The notes beneath the pieces are model-generated. The model had not been told where the DNA came from, made no database searches, and saw nothing but the letters and a program-made list of their open reading frames with translations. A stretch of DNA of 53,165 bases from Pseudomonadota bacterium (GTDB lineage Bacteria > Myxococcota_A > Polyangia > Polyangiales > Polyangiaceae): contig JAEYYX010000031.1 in assembly GCA_023428245.1 (NCBI GenBank), positions 1 through 53,165 of the forward strand, in the 5' to 3' direction. The position numbers were made by a program, and so were the translations under genes. Shown here piece after piece: positions 8,552 to 16,729 of the stretch (the stretch's first letter is position 1; every line of letters begins with the position of its first letter).

Positions 8552-8992
8552 ATGACCCGGCAAAGGCAGCCCCCGAAGGACGCGGATCTTCGCGCCCTGC
8601 TCTCCTCCCGGGATCTGCGGGTCACCCCGTCACGGCTGCGGGTGCTCGCCGAGCTGTCCACTCTCTCTGCCCCGATCAGTCATCCTGAGCTGTACGATCG
8701 GCTCGCGGCCTCGAAGCTGGATCGGGTCACTGTGTACAGGAACCTGCTCTCGCTCAACGCCGCTGGGATTTTGGTGAAGACGCAGCTTGGAGACGGCGTG
8801 TGGCGCTTCGAGCTGCCTCGGGACGGCCAGCCGGCCCACGGCGGGCATCCGCATTTCGTTTGCAGCGAATGCGGCACGGTCCGTTGTCTTCCTACCGACG
8901 CCGTTCAGATCCGTGGCACGCGGATGCGTGGGAGGGTGGCAGAGGTGCAGCTCAAGGGGCGCTGTCAGGACTGCGACCGCGCGCACCCCTGA
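8552..8992 (+). CDS. Fur-family metalloregulator (Fur/Zur/PerR type)
   Basis: This is a DNA-binding repressor of the Fur superfamily, 146 residues. The N-terminal winged helix includes RVTPSRLRVLAEL (23-35) and the recognition-helix segment RVTVYRNL (58-65). The C-terminal dimerisation domain has a His-rich metal site (H96, H99, H101) and two CxxC pairs (C104/C107 and C138/C141) that normally hold the structural zinc. The divergent His cluster prevents assignment to iron, zinc or peroxide sensing. It stands alone, 69 bases after the beta-helix gene, with no metal transporter adjacent, so its targets are probably elsewhere. Confidence 0.9.
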   Translation: MTRQRQPPKDADLRALLSSRDLRVTPSRLRVLAELSTLSAPISHPELYDRLAASKLDRVTVYRNLLSLNAAGILVKTQLGDGVWRFELPRDGQPAHGGHPHFVCSECGTVRCLPTDAVQIRGTRMRGRVAEVQLKGRCQDCDRAHP

Positions 8993-9069
8993 GCTTTCAG
9001 GGCGCCGAAAGTCTTCACGCCGCTTTTCGGGAGGAGCGCCCGAGTGCGCGCACAGGTGTTTGGGCTAGG

Positions 9070-9903
9070 TCACTCGCGAAAGACCTTGGTCCCATTCCTG
9101 ACAAGCTCCGCGGTTCCGCCAATGTCGTCTCCGAGAGGACTGCCCGCGAGATGCAAGGACTTGAGTGACTTGAGTTTCGAGAGCGGCGCCGCCGAGGCGA
9201 CCTTTGTTCGCTGGAGCGAGACGCGTTCGAGATCTTTCATGTTCGATAGGACTGAGATGTCCTCGAGGGGGTTATCGTCGAAGGTTACCTCTGTGAGCAG
9301 CTTGAGCTTCGAGAGCGGCGAGAGGTCCGAAACGTTTGCCTTTGCGATGGTGAGACGGTCGAGCTTGAGCAGCTTCTGCAGCGGGCTCAAATCGCTCACC
9401 GGGTTTCCCGTCATGCTGAGAGATTCGAGCTTCGTAAGCGCTGCGAGAGGGCTGAGATCGTCGATTTGATCGGGACCGAAGCTGAGCTCACGGAGCTCGG
9501 TCATGCCCTTGAACAAGCAAATATCGATTCCTTCTCGTGGGACTCGCGACAGGTTGAGCGAGCGGAGCCGGCGCAGATCGGCAGCGGTGAGAGCGCCGTC
9601 CGGTTTTTGAGCCTTGACCCGGATCGCGCCCTCAAGTTCGGGGCTCTGAATCTCGACCTTCAGAGGCCCCGACGGACACTCGGCGAGCTTCGGATAGGTG
9701 CGCGGGGGGGCCTGGGGCTCTTCTGCGACCGGCACGGGGGGAGGCTCGGCTGGGGCAGGGGCGCTCGCCGCGACCTCGGGTGAGGGATCCTTCTTCTTCG
9801 GCTCGTCGCAACCGACAGCGGTGAGCAAAAGGGCCGTGAGCAGGAGGCAGCTCGAGGGCCTGGAGATTTCGCCGAGGCGGGCTGCATGGGGGCTTTGGAT
9901 CAT
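9070..9903 (-). CDS. Leucine-rich-repeat lipoprotein
   Basis: The predicted lipoprotein has 277 residues: a signal peptide with Ala-Val-Gly-Cys32 as lipobox, a Pro/Ala-rich linker (about 40-80), then internalin-like leucine-rich repeats. About five repeats of 22-23 residues with the core DLSPL-x-x-L-x-K-L are visible (about 140-260). These repeats build a curved scaffold for protein binding, so an envelope interaction role is likely; no enzyme domain is present. A GTG at 9951 would add 16 residues, but the ATG used here leaves a more typical signal peptide. The gene diverges from the DUF2845 gene across about 260 bases in which I see no other gene. Confidence 0.8.
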   Translation of the reverse strand: MIQSPHAARLGEISRPSSCLLLTALLLTAVGCDEPKKKDPSPEVAASAPAPAEPPPVPVAEEPQAPPRTYPKLAECPSGPLKVEIQSPELEGAIRVKAQKPDGALTAADLRRLRSLNLSRVPREGIDICLFKGMTELRELSFGPDQIDDLSPLAALTKLESLSMTGNPVSDLSPLQKLLKLDRLTIAKANVSDLSPLSKLKLLTEVTFDDNPLEDISVLSNMKDLERVSLQRTKVASAAPLSKLKSLKSLHLAGSPLGDDIGGTAELVRNGTKVFRE

Positions 9904-10162
9904 CAGGGGAGCACACCACCGAGGCGAGTCAGAGATCAACTCCGCTCTCACACAAAGCTGGCAATCGGCGAACGGGCCGTCGATTTCGGTGAGGAGAGGT
10001 GGGGAAGGGTTTCCTCGGGAGTCGAAAGTTCTGTTCCGAGTCGTCGGTCCCTTGCTCGAGAGCCGGCAGCAGGCCTCCGGGGCACTGATGAATCATGAGC
10101 AAGTTCGGACTCTTGGGCCCCCGACTGGGCGAAGCAAGAAATTCCTGGAAAAATGGAAAGAT

Positions 10163-10555
10163 ATGACGTCGAGGGCTCGGGCGCTTCTTCTGGCTACATC
10201 CTTGTCTGCCTTGGCTTTTTGGGCTCCGGCGAGCGCGACGGCCTGGTCCACGATGCGCTGCGCGAACCGCATGGTTGAGCTCGGGGACCCCATGTACAAG
10301 GTGAAACAGCTGTGCGGGGCTCCGGACCAAGAGGACGTTACCGTTGAGTATCGCATCGGTAGCCAAGTCCTGCGGGGCTGCTCTAGGGACACGAGCGGTC
10401 GTATCCTGTGCGGAGGTAGTGAAGTTCGGGGCGTCGTCGAAGTGCCCATTCATCGCCTCATCTATGACTTCGGGCGTAACCGCTTCGTCTATCACCTCCT
10501 CTTCGAGTCGAGCCGGCTGGTGGCGCTCGATACGGGCGATTACGGTGTGAAGTGA
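10163..10555 (+). CDS. DUF2845-family secreted protein
   Basis: This small exported protein has 130 residues and a signal peptide ending near residue 27 (ASATA). The mature part begins MRCANRMVELGD and continues to KQLCGAPD, the pattern of DUF2845 proteins of unknown function, which are found mainly in Gram-negative envelopes. Cysteines at 33, 51, 73 and 83 could form two disulphides. The frame is open for a further 150 codons upstream, but that stretch is antisense to the LRR gene and not protein-like; the ATG at 10163 directly precedes the signal peptide and follows GGAAAG closely. A strong terminator follows. Confidence 0.75.
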   Translation: MTSRARALLLATSLSALAFWAPASATAWSTMRCANRMVELGDPMYKVKQLCGAPDQEDVTVEYRIGSQVLRGCSRDTSGRILCGGSEVRGVVEVPIHRLIYDFGRNRFVYHLLFESSRLVALDTGDYGVK

Positions 10556-10623
10556 GGCTGTCGCGGGACCCCGAAGAGGGGAATTCCCGCGGGAGGGCTC
10601 AGTTCACTTGCACGCGCAGAAGG

Positions 10624-10659
10624 AAAAAAGCCGGACCTCGAAGAGGCCCGGCTTTTTTT
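10624..10659. terminator. Bidirectional intrinsic terminator
   Basis: An A-run leads into a GC stem, GCCGG (10630-10634) with CCGGC (10648-10652), extended inside by CCTC/GAGG with a GAA loop, then seven T. It is flanked by A on one side and T on the other, so it can stop transcription from both convergent genes, DUF2845 (+) and amt (-). Confidence 0.88.
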
Positions 10660-10678
10660 GATCGGAGAAGGGGGCCGA

Positions 10679-11941
10679 TTAGGACTCCACGTGGCTGCCA
10701 CCGGAAGACTCCGAGTAGGCGCGCTCGCCGTGCAGGTGTTGATCGAGACCTTCTTCTTCGACCTCTTCGCTGACGCGCAGGCCGATCGTTGCGTCGAGGA
10801 TCTTCAGGATGATGAAGGTTCCGAGGGCTGCGAACCCGACGCCGACGACTGTGGCCTTGAGGTTAGCGACGAGGAGTGCGCTGTCGCCGAGGAGGAGGCC
10901 GTTCGCTCCACCTTCGTTCCAAGCGGTGTCAGCGAAGACACCGAGCAGGAGGCCGCCGACGATACCGCCGATACCGTGGACCCCGAAGGCGTCGAGCGAG
11001 TCGTCATAGCCGAGCTTGCCCTTGAGCACGACGCCACCGAAGCAGACAGCGCCGCCGATCAGGCCGATCCAGAGGGAGCTCATCGGGCTCACAAAACCAG
11101 CGCAGGGCGTGATGACGACGAGACCAGCGACGAGACCTGAGGCAGCGCCGAGAGCCGTAGCCTTTCCGTGCTTGAGCGTCTCTGCCAAGAGCCAGCTCAG
11201 CATGGCTGCAGCAGCGGCGACGTGCGTATTGACGAGTGCCGTCGCCGCGAGGCCGTCGGCGGCGAGTGCGCTGCCGGCGTTGAAGCCGAACCAACCGAAC
11301 CAGAGCATGCCTGCACCGGTCAAGACCATGGGCAGGTTGTGAGGAGGAGCAGGACGCTTCCGCTTTCCGATCACGATGGCGAAGATGAGAGCCGAGACGC
11401 CGCTGGAAGCGTGAACGACGAGACCACCTGCGAAGTCGAGACCGCCGTCTTGCGCGACCCAGCCGTGGGGATGCCAGACCCAGTGCGCGAGGGGCGCGTA
11501 GATCAGGGCCGACCAGAGGACGATGAACACGGCGTAAGCGCTGAACTTGAGGCGTTCAGCGAAGGCGCCGGAGATGAGCGCGGGGGTGATGACCGCAAAC
11601 ATCATCTGGAAGCCCATGAACGTAAGATGGGGGATGTTGGTGATCGCGGGTTCGAGCTTGCCGTCGACCATCGCAAGGACGCCGTTTGGCTCACCGGTTA
11701 CGCCCTTCAGGCCCACCATTGAGAAATCGCCGATGAACGCGTTGCCGGGGCCAAACGCGAGTGAATATCCGACCACGATCCACACCACGGTGATGATTCC
11801 CATGGCGAAAAAGCTGTGCATCAGGGTGGAAAGGACGTTCCGCGTCGAAACCATACCTCCGTAGAAGAGGGCCAGGCCCGGAGTCATGAGGAGAACGAGC
11901 GCGGATGAGACTAAGACCCAAGTTGTGTCTGCTGCATTCAT
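10679..11941 (-). CDS. amt: Ammonium transporter Amt
   Basis: This inner-membrane ammonium channel of the Amt/MEP/Rh family has 420 residues and about eleven membrane segments, with TPGLALFYGGM near the N-terminus (20-30). The twin pore histidines are His177 (LVVHASSG) and His322 (FGVHGIGG), and the cytoplasmic tail ends with the conserved HGERAY that docks the PII protein GlnK. No cleavable signal peptide is evident. The ATG at 11941 follows AAGGA by about ten bases; an upstream in-frame extension of 16 residues is unlikely. No glnK/glnB gene adjoins, unlike the usual glnK-amtB pair. I see no convincing sigma-54 site upstream. Confidence 0.95.
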   Translation of the reverse strand: MNAADTTWVLVSSALVLLMTPGLALFYGGMVSTRNVLSTLMHSFFAMGIITVVWIVVGYSLAFGPGNAFIGDFSMVGLKGVTGEPNGVLAMVDGKLEPAITNIPHLTFMGFQMMFAVITPALISGAFAERLKFSAYAVFIVLWSALIYAPLAHWVWHPHGWVAQDGGLDFAGGLVVHASSGVSALIFAIVIGKRKRPAPPHNLPMVLTGAGMLWFGWFGFNAGSALAADGLAATALVNTHVAAAAAMLSWLLAETLKHGKATALGAASGLVAGLVVITPCAGFVSPMSSLWIGLIGGAVCFGGVVLKGKLGYDDSLDAFGVHGIGGIVGGLLLGVFADTAWNEGGANGLLLGDSALLVANLKATVVGVGFAALGTFIILKILDATIGLRVSEEVEEEGLDQHLHGERAYSESSGGSHVES

Positions 11942-12168
11942 GTAGTTTTTTCCTTGCCTCCGAATGGCCCCACAAAACGGGCGCGCCATGCGGCGAATGT
12001 TTCGGTGTGGCGTCTTTCAAAACTCACTAGCAGCGCGATGTTTTCTGTTTGGTTTCTGGTTCTCCCAAAAACGCAGGTCCCGAGGCTGGCCGTGTTTTTT
12101 TCTTTTCGGCGGTCCCAAAAGACGCCGTTGGGCGATGCCCGGATGTTTCTGCCGCTCGCACGGGCCGA

Positions 12169-12191
12169 GGTCCCTCGAGACTCGATGGACC
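12169..12191. repeat. Inverted repeat, possible operator or RNA hairpin
   Basis: GGTCC (12169-12173) and TCGA (12175-12178) are mirrored by TCGA (12182-12185) and GGACC (12187-12191) around a GAC centre, giving nine base pairs with one mismatch. There is no T-run, so it is unlikely to be a terminator. It lies about 230 bases before the amt start and 200 before the DUF481 gene. A dimeric repressor site or a leader-RNA hairpin are both possible. Confidence 0.5.
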
Positions 12192-12279
12192 AGCTCCTGA
12201 CCTGAAAAGATCATGAATTTTCGGTTGCAGCCTCAGCTGAATGCAGAAAATGCCGCGATTTCGGGGTGGTGCGCAGGGC

Positions 12280-12306
12280 TTGACGCATTGACGTGGCTCC
12301 TAAACT
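12280..12306 (+). promoter_or_regulatory. Weak sigma-70-like promoter candidate for the DUF481 gene
   Basis: TTGACG at 12280-12285 is followed 15 bases later by TAAACT (12301-12306), close to the -35 and -10 consensus but with a short spacer. A second TTGACG begins at 12288. It lies about 80 bases upstream of the start codon, a plausible distance. Confidence 0.3.
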
Positions 12307-12388
12307 CATCCAAATCGGCTCCGAGGCGGGGTTCGGAGGGCCAAGATGGGCCTCCGGGTAGCGCTCGCCAGATGGGAGATCGACGACC

Positions 12389-13288
12389 ATGATTCAACAA
12401 AAAATGTGCGCGGCTGCGCTCGCCACGAGCGTTGCCCTTCTCGGGCAGATCGGGCAGGCCCAGTCGCTCATCGAGGACAAGACGGCCACGAGTGGCTCCA
12501 CCGATGTTGCCGCGGAGGGCTTTCAGCGAGGTGAGGGGCCGGCAGCGCTCGCGCCCGCCGACGAAACCTCGATCTCGCTCATGGCAGGCTTCGCGCTCAC
12601 GAGCGGTAACACAGAGAACATCAACTTGACCGGCGGCGGCGACGTGAAGCTGCGCCGCGACATGGACAAGTTCCGCGCCGCTCTTTTTGCCAACTATGCT
12701 CGAGGTATTCCCGCCGGTTCGACCGAATCGGTTCCCACCGCCGAGAACTTCCAGGGGCTGCTCCGCTATGGCCGTCTTTTGTCCGAGCAGTTCGAGATCT
12801 TCGTGCAGGTGTCAGGTCGGCGCGACTACTTCCAGAACTTGGATCTCCGCCTGAACGTTGACCCGGGTCTTGGCTATTACTTCATCAACCAAGAGAAACA
12901 GCACCTCAACTTCGAACTTGGTTACGACTTACAGTACGATATGCGTGAACAGGGCGCGATTGATCCTGCTGCCGGCGTCTACGCTACCGACACCCGGCAC
13001 CAGCTCAGGGCTGCCGGCCACTACGACAACTCGATGAGTGATAGCATCACCATCGAGACAGACCTTGAGTACCTGCAGGGCTTCGAGGACGTCTCCTACA
13101 TCGCGGGGGACGGCTCAAACGCCACAGGACTTCCGTTCCGGATCAACTGGGCCACGGTGCTCAGCGCGCGAATCGCGTCCAAGTTCCAAATGGCCGCTGG
13201 ATTCACGCTTCGCTACGACCATACCCCGGTCGTGCCCAAGAACCTCGACACGATCACCTCACTGAGCCTGGTCTACACTCTGCAGTGA
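12389..13288 (+). CDS. DUF481 (YdiY-like) outer-membrane protein
   Basis: This exported protein has 299 residues and a signal peptide (1 to about 24). After a short acidic linker comes a DUF481-type beta-barrel: alternating polar/hydrophobic strands starting SLMAGFALTSGNTE, a hallmark of the family, and ending with LSLVYTLQ, an aromatic-rich C-terminal strand suited to the BAM machinery. DUF481 proteins such as E. coli YdiY are salt- or acid-induced proteins of unknown function, so a transport role is only a guess. An ATG five codons downstream is an alternative start. The OmpA-family gene follows by 28 bases, probably in one transcript. Confidence 0.82.
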   Translation: MIQQKMCAAALATSVALLGQIGQAQSLIEDKTATSGSTDVAAEGFQRGEGPAALAPADETSISLMAGFALTSGNTENINLTGGGDVKLRRDMDKFRAALFANYARGIPAGSTESVPTAENFQGLLRYGRLLSEQFEIFVQVSGRRDYFQNLDLRLNVDPGLGYYFINQEKQHLNFELGYDLQYDMREQGAIDPAAGVYATDTRHQLRAAGHYDNSMSDSITIETDLEYLQGFEDVSYIAGDGSNATGLPFRINWATVLSARIASKFQMAAGFTLRYDHTPVVPKNLDTITSLSLVYTLQ

Positions 13289-13316
13289 TTGAGCCAGACA
13301 TTCGGAGAAAAGAACC

Positions 13317-14939
13317 ATGAAAGACAATTTGATTCTCAAGAATGCAGTGGTGACCCTGGCGCTCATTACGAGCCCTGCCCTTGCAGCCGATCCCGCACCG
13401 GAAGAGGCGAGTGCCGCCGCTCCGACGACCGAAGCCGCTCCCGAGGCTGACGCGCCTCAGGCCGAGGCTCGCGCCGCAGTGACCCTTGGCGCCGGCCCCG
13501 AAGCGGAGGCTCGCGTTCTCACGACCGCTGAAGAGACCGAGCCTGTTCCTGAGGCTTCCGAGGCTGCTTCGGATCGCACCGGACCGAAGAACGTCCCCTA
13601 CATGAAGCGCTACGTTCCCGAACCCCTCATGTGGGAGCTCGGGCTCTTCGGCGGGCTCATGTTCCCGGCCAACGATCACCAGCTCTACGCTCCGGGGCTC
13701 GCGCTCGCGGATCAGCGCCCGTTCAAGCTGGCCGGTGAAGTCGGCGCTCGCGTTGCGTTCTTTCCGCTCACCTTCCTGGGTGTAGAAGCGGAAGCTGCGC
13801 TGATGCCGACGGCAGTCGAAGACGGCACGGAAGCGACGCTGTGGAGCGTGCGCGGTCACGCCATCCTTCAGCTCCCCGGCTCCAGTATCACTCCCTTCGC
13901 TCTCGTCGGCGGTGGTGTTCTCGGCGCGAGCAGCAACGAGATGGGCAACGATGACGACGACGCGTTCCACTTCGGCGCTGGTGTGAAGGCTGCTCTCGAC
14001 GAGCACCTCTCGCTTCGTCTCGATGTGCGTGACGTGGTCTCGAGGAAGTACGACGCGGGCTCTGGTTCCGGTGCGCACTCCCCCGAGATTCTCCTTGGCA
14101 TCACCTTCGTGCCCACGCGGAAACGTCCTGACTTGGATGGGGATGGATTCCTCGACTACCAGGACGAGTGCCCGACCGTTGCAGGAACGGACCACGGATG
14201 CATTCCGGTTCCGCCTGACACGGACGGTGATGGCGTCTCGGACGATGTCGACGAATGCGTGGACGCCCCTGGTATCGCACCGACGGGATGCGCTGATGGC
14301 GACGGAGACGGGATCATCGATCTGCGCGATCCGTGCCCGCTCGAGGCAGGTCCGGCTCCTTCCGGTTGCCCCGAGAAGATCTGCCCCGTTCAGGACACCG
14401 ACGGCGATGGTCTCACCGACGCTGTTGACGAATGCCCGAACGAGCCCGCTCGGACCATCACGGGCTGCGTCATCCACGACCAGGACGGCGACGGCATCTT
14501 GGACGCAGTGGACAAGTGCCCGACCCAGCCCGAGACCAAGAATGGCCTTGATGACGAGGACGGTTGCCCGGACGTAATTCCTGAGAAGGTTACGAAGTTC
14601 GTCGGTGTCATCAAAGGCATCGAGTTCGACTTCGGGAGCGCGAAGATCAAGAAGGCATCGGAACCGCTCCTGCGCGAAGCTGCCTCGGTTCTCAAGTCCT
14701 ACCCTGATCTGCGCGTGCGCATCACGGGTCACACGGACGACCAAGGAGAGCGCGAGCAGAACCTGAAGATCTCTTCGGATCGCGCGCAGTCGGTCAAGGA
14801 CTTCCTCGTGGCTCAGGGTGTCTCCGAATCGCAACTCTCGACACACGGCGCGGGTCCCGATCTTCCGATCGCGGACAACGCAACGGCTGCAGGGCGTCAG
14901 CGGAACCGCCGCATCGAGTTCTCGATCCTTCAGGACTAA
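13317..14939 (+). CDS. OmpA-family protein with thrombospondin type 3 repeats
   Basis: The outer-membrane protein has 540 residues. Signal peptide 1-23 (SPALA); an Ala/Glu/Pro-rich linker (about 24-90); an eight-strand-like barrel region (about 100-265); five or so thrombospondin type 3 repeats with calcium-binding DxDGDG loops and paired cysteines (about 270-425, for example DLDGDGF and DTDGDGV); then an OmpA-like peptidoglycan-binding domain (about 430-540). The last has FDFGSAKI, GHTDDQG, and SSDRAQSVKDFL, with the Asp and Arg that hold diaminopimelate. This layout is common in Myxococcota. It probably tethers the outer membrane to murein with a calcium-stiffened spacer. A terminator follows directly. 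Confidence 0.92.
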   Translation: MKDNLILKNAVVTLALITSPALAADPAPEEASAAAPTTEAAPEADAPQAEARAAVTLGAGPEAEARVLTTAEETEPVPEASEAASDRTGPKNVPYMKRYVPEPLMWELGLFGGLMFPANDHQLYAPGLALADQRPFKLAGEVGARVAFFPLTFLGVEAEAALMPTAVEDGTEATLWSVRGHAILQLPGSSITPFALVGGGVLGASSNEMGNDDDDAFHFGAGVKAALDEHLSLRLDVRDVVSRKYDAGSGSGAHSPEILLGITFVPTRKRPDLDGDGFLDYQDECPTVAGTDHGCIPVPPDTDGDGVSDDVDECVDAPGIAPTGCADGDGDGIIDLRDPCPLEAGPAPSGCPEKICPVQDTDGDGLTDAVDECPNEPARTITGCVIHDQDGDGILDAVDKCPTQPETKNGLDDEDGCPDVIPEKVTKFVGVIKGIEFDFGSAKIKKASEPLLREAASVLKSYPDLRVRITGHTDDQGEREQNLKISSDRAQSVKDFLVAQGVSESQLSTHGAGPDLPIADNATAAGRQRNRRIEFSILQD

Positions 14940-14956
14940 GAGCTCAACTCGGCTAA

Positions 14957-15000
14957 GAAAGAGGGCCCCGATCGCGTCAGCGGACGGGGCCTTTCTCTTT
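14957..15000 (+). terminator. Intrinsic terminator after the OmpA-family gene
   Basis: GGCCCCG (14964-14970) pairs with CGGGGCC (14985-14991) around a 14-base loop, and the following CTTTCTCTTT pairs partly with the GAAAGAG before the stem. It lies 18 bases after the stop and faces a convergent gene, so it may serve both directions. Confidence 0.75.
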
Positions 15001-15068
15001 CGTATCGAGAGCGAGACGCTCGAGCCTCGCTCTTGCCTGGGGGACCACGCTCTCTAGGTGGAGGAGCG

Positions 15069-16604
15069 TCAGATTTCGTGGGGCAGGAGATCGTGGGGCG
15101 AGCGGAAGAACTGCGTCGGGGGGTAGTTGCTCAGGCTAGAGACGCGTCGCATGTAAATGTCCGCATAGGTCTCGACTTGTTGGCCGAACACTGACAGACC
15201 GTTCATCTCCTTGAGCAGAGGACCGAAGTACTCGTGGAAGACGCGGTCGTGCTCCTTGGACACCTTCGTGTACTCGGCCTCGAGCTCGGCGAGAGCGAGC
15301 TTCTGGCGCTCGATCTCCGCCTTGATTTGAGCCCGCTTTTGGCGGTCGTGTTCACTGTCGTGCTCCTTGGGAAGGTCCTTGAGCAGCTTCTGATAGTAGC
15401 GAAGATCGTCTTCATAGAGTGGGCGGAGCTCATAGAGCTGACGCCTACGCGCTCTGAGGTCGACCGTAGCCTTGAGCGCATCAACTTCTCGGTCCAGCTC
15501 TTGAATGACGAAGGCAGTGCGCCAAGTCGAGTCTTTCTTGCTGCGCAGGATGTCCCCGTAGATGTGATCTCCTACGTAGAGGACCTTATGGCCTCCAATG
15601 CCGAGGCGCTTTTCAAACTCGACGAGGCTCCCGCCCTCGTAGACATGCCCCCGCTCAAGGGCCCCCTCGACCTCGCGCGTCTCGCCCGGCGCGCTCACCT
15701 GACCCCAGTCCGGCGGCGGCAACGAGGGCATCCGTTCGGCGAAGGGCGTGCCGTCGCCGAACCAGAGCGGCTTTTTTGCGGAGCAGATGATGATGTCGAA
15801 GTAGTTGCGCCAGTGGGGATAACGGCTGCCGCTCTCTTCGAGCAAGTAACTCATGATTGTGTTCGTGTAGTGCCACGGCGAGTTGGTCAGGACGAACAGC
15901 TTCTTCCCGGCACTTCTGAGCTTGTGCAAAGTCGCCGGCAAGAGCGGGTCGCGATCGAGGTACTGGCCGAGGTTCTGGGTGACCTCGCGGTAGACGGAGC
16001 CGTCCTGGTGCGCCTCGTCGATCGAGGTGCGCACGTCGACGAACAGTTGGCGTGGGTCGAAGGCGATGCCCGCGTCCGTCAAGGCGGTTACGATCGAAGC
16101 GTAGCTCGTCACTTCGCAGAGGGCGAAGAGCGTGTCGATCCAGTGATAGCGGTCCGTTTGGTAGAGGAGCTTGTTCTTGTGATAAAGGGTTTCGATCTCT
16201 TCCGGCGAGAGCAGGCGTGTTCCGTGGAAGCCTTTGGCGACTTGTTTGTGGCGGTCGAGCTTCAGGACATTTCCCTGATCTTTGTCGACGAGCAGACCAC
16301 GGATCGGAAAGTTTGTGTCGAAGGCGAGGTTCTTCAAGCGCTCGGGATAGCCACGTTTGATCAGACGCTCGACCGTGAGCCGGACGCTCAAGGTGTCCAT
16401 CGCGCGCTGCTCGTAGATCGCTAGCGTGTAGTCCATGTCGAAACCGATCCAGTCGATCTCGGCCAAGTGGAGGTTACGGTTCGCGAATACTCGGTCCTTG
16501 CGGGGAATCGAGTGACCCTTGGGTGGCTCGAGGTGGCCGGGGAGGGGGAGGTAGAGCTGGAGATTGGGCGCTGTGGGCGCTTCGCTATCGGCTATGCGGG
16601 ACAC
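15069..16604 (-). CDS. HAD-IG family 5'-nucleotidase (cytosolic purine nucleotidase-like)
   Basis: This 511-residue haloacid-dehalogenase enzyme resembles the eukaryotic cytosolic IMP/GMP 5'-nucleotidase NT5C2 and its bacterial relatives. HAD motif I is DMDYT with nucleophile Asp56 and general acid Asp58; motif II is LTNS; a Lys follows in the SAKKPLWF region; motif IV is GDHIYGDI. A long charged coiled coil lies near the C-terminus (about 385-460). Dephosphorylation of purine monophosphates is the expected reaction, not shown by sequence alone. The start is GTG at 16604; no better ATG precedes the domain. The gene diverges from ychF across 125 bases. Confidence 0.88.
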   Translation of the reverse strand: MSRIADSEAPTAPNLQLYLPLPGHLEPPKGHSIPRKDRVFANRNLHLAEIDWIGFDMDYTLAIYEQRAMDTLSVRLTVERLIKRGYPERLKNLAFDTNFPIRGLLVDKDQGNVLKLDRHKQVAKGFHGTRLLSPEEIETLYHKNKLLYQTDRYHWIDTLFALCEVTSYASIVTALTDAGIAFDPRQLFVDVRTSIDEAHQDGSVYREVTQNLGQYLDRDPLLPATLHKLRSAGKKLFVLTNSPWHYTNTIMSYLLEESGSRYPHWRNYFDIIICSAKKPLWFGDGTPFAERMPSLPPPDWGQVSAPGETREVEGALERGHVYEGGSLVEFEKRLGIGGHKVLYVGDHIYGDILRSKKDSTWRTAFVIQELDREVDALKATVDLRARRRQLYELRPLYEDDLRYYQKLLKDLPKEHDSEHDRQKRAQIKAEIERQKLALAELEAEYTKVSKEHDRVFHEYFGPLLKEMNGLSVFGQQVETYADIYMRRVSSLSNYPPTQFFRSPHDLLPHEI

Positions 16605-16729
16605 TCGCTTCAGCGTACCACAGGTTTTCAGAGGTCACGTGGAGACCAGGTGGGCAAAAGCGCCTGATTTCGGAGCAGAAGGGCAGAAGCCCTTGTCGAC
16701 GCCGAGAATTCAGGTAAGGCGCGCCCGCG

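Larger units (their letters stand above)
11942..12388. other. Divergent intergenic region between amt and the DUF481 gene
   Basis: These 447 bases hold no believable gene; the open frames on both strands have random-like composition and several T or A runs. They contain a nearly perfect inverted repeat (12169-12191), a smaller GGGC-GAT-GCCC hairpin (12130-12140) and a weak promoter-like pair facing the DUF481 gene, all listed or discussed separately. The length suggests control elements for amt. Confidence 0.6.

Noticed and set aside
11942..12215. Sigma-54 promoter upstream of amt
   Set aside because: A TGGC element occurs, but no GC at the required -12 distance; not convincing.
14100..14580. 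Repetitive DNA in the OmpA-family gene
   Set aside because: These are coding repeats of thrombospondin type 3 modules, not CRISPR or mobile DNA.
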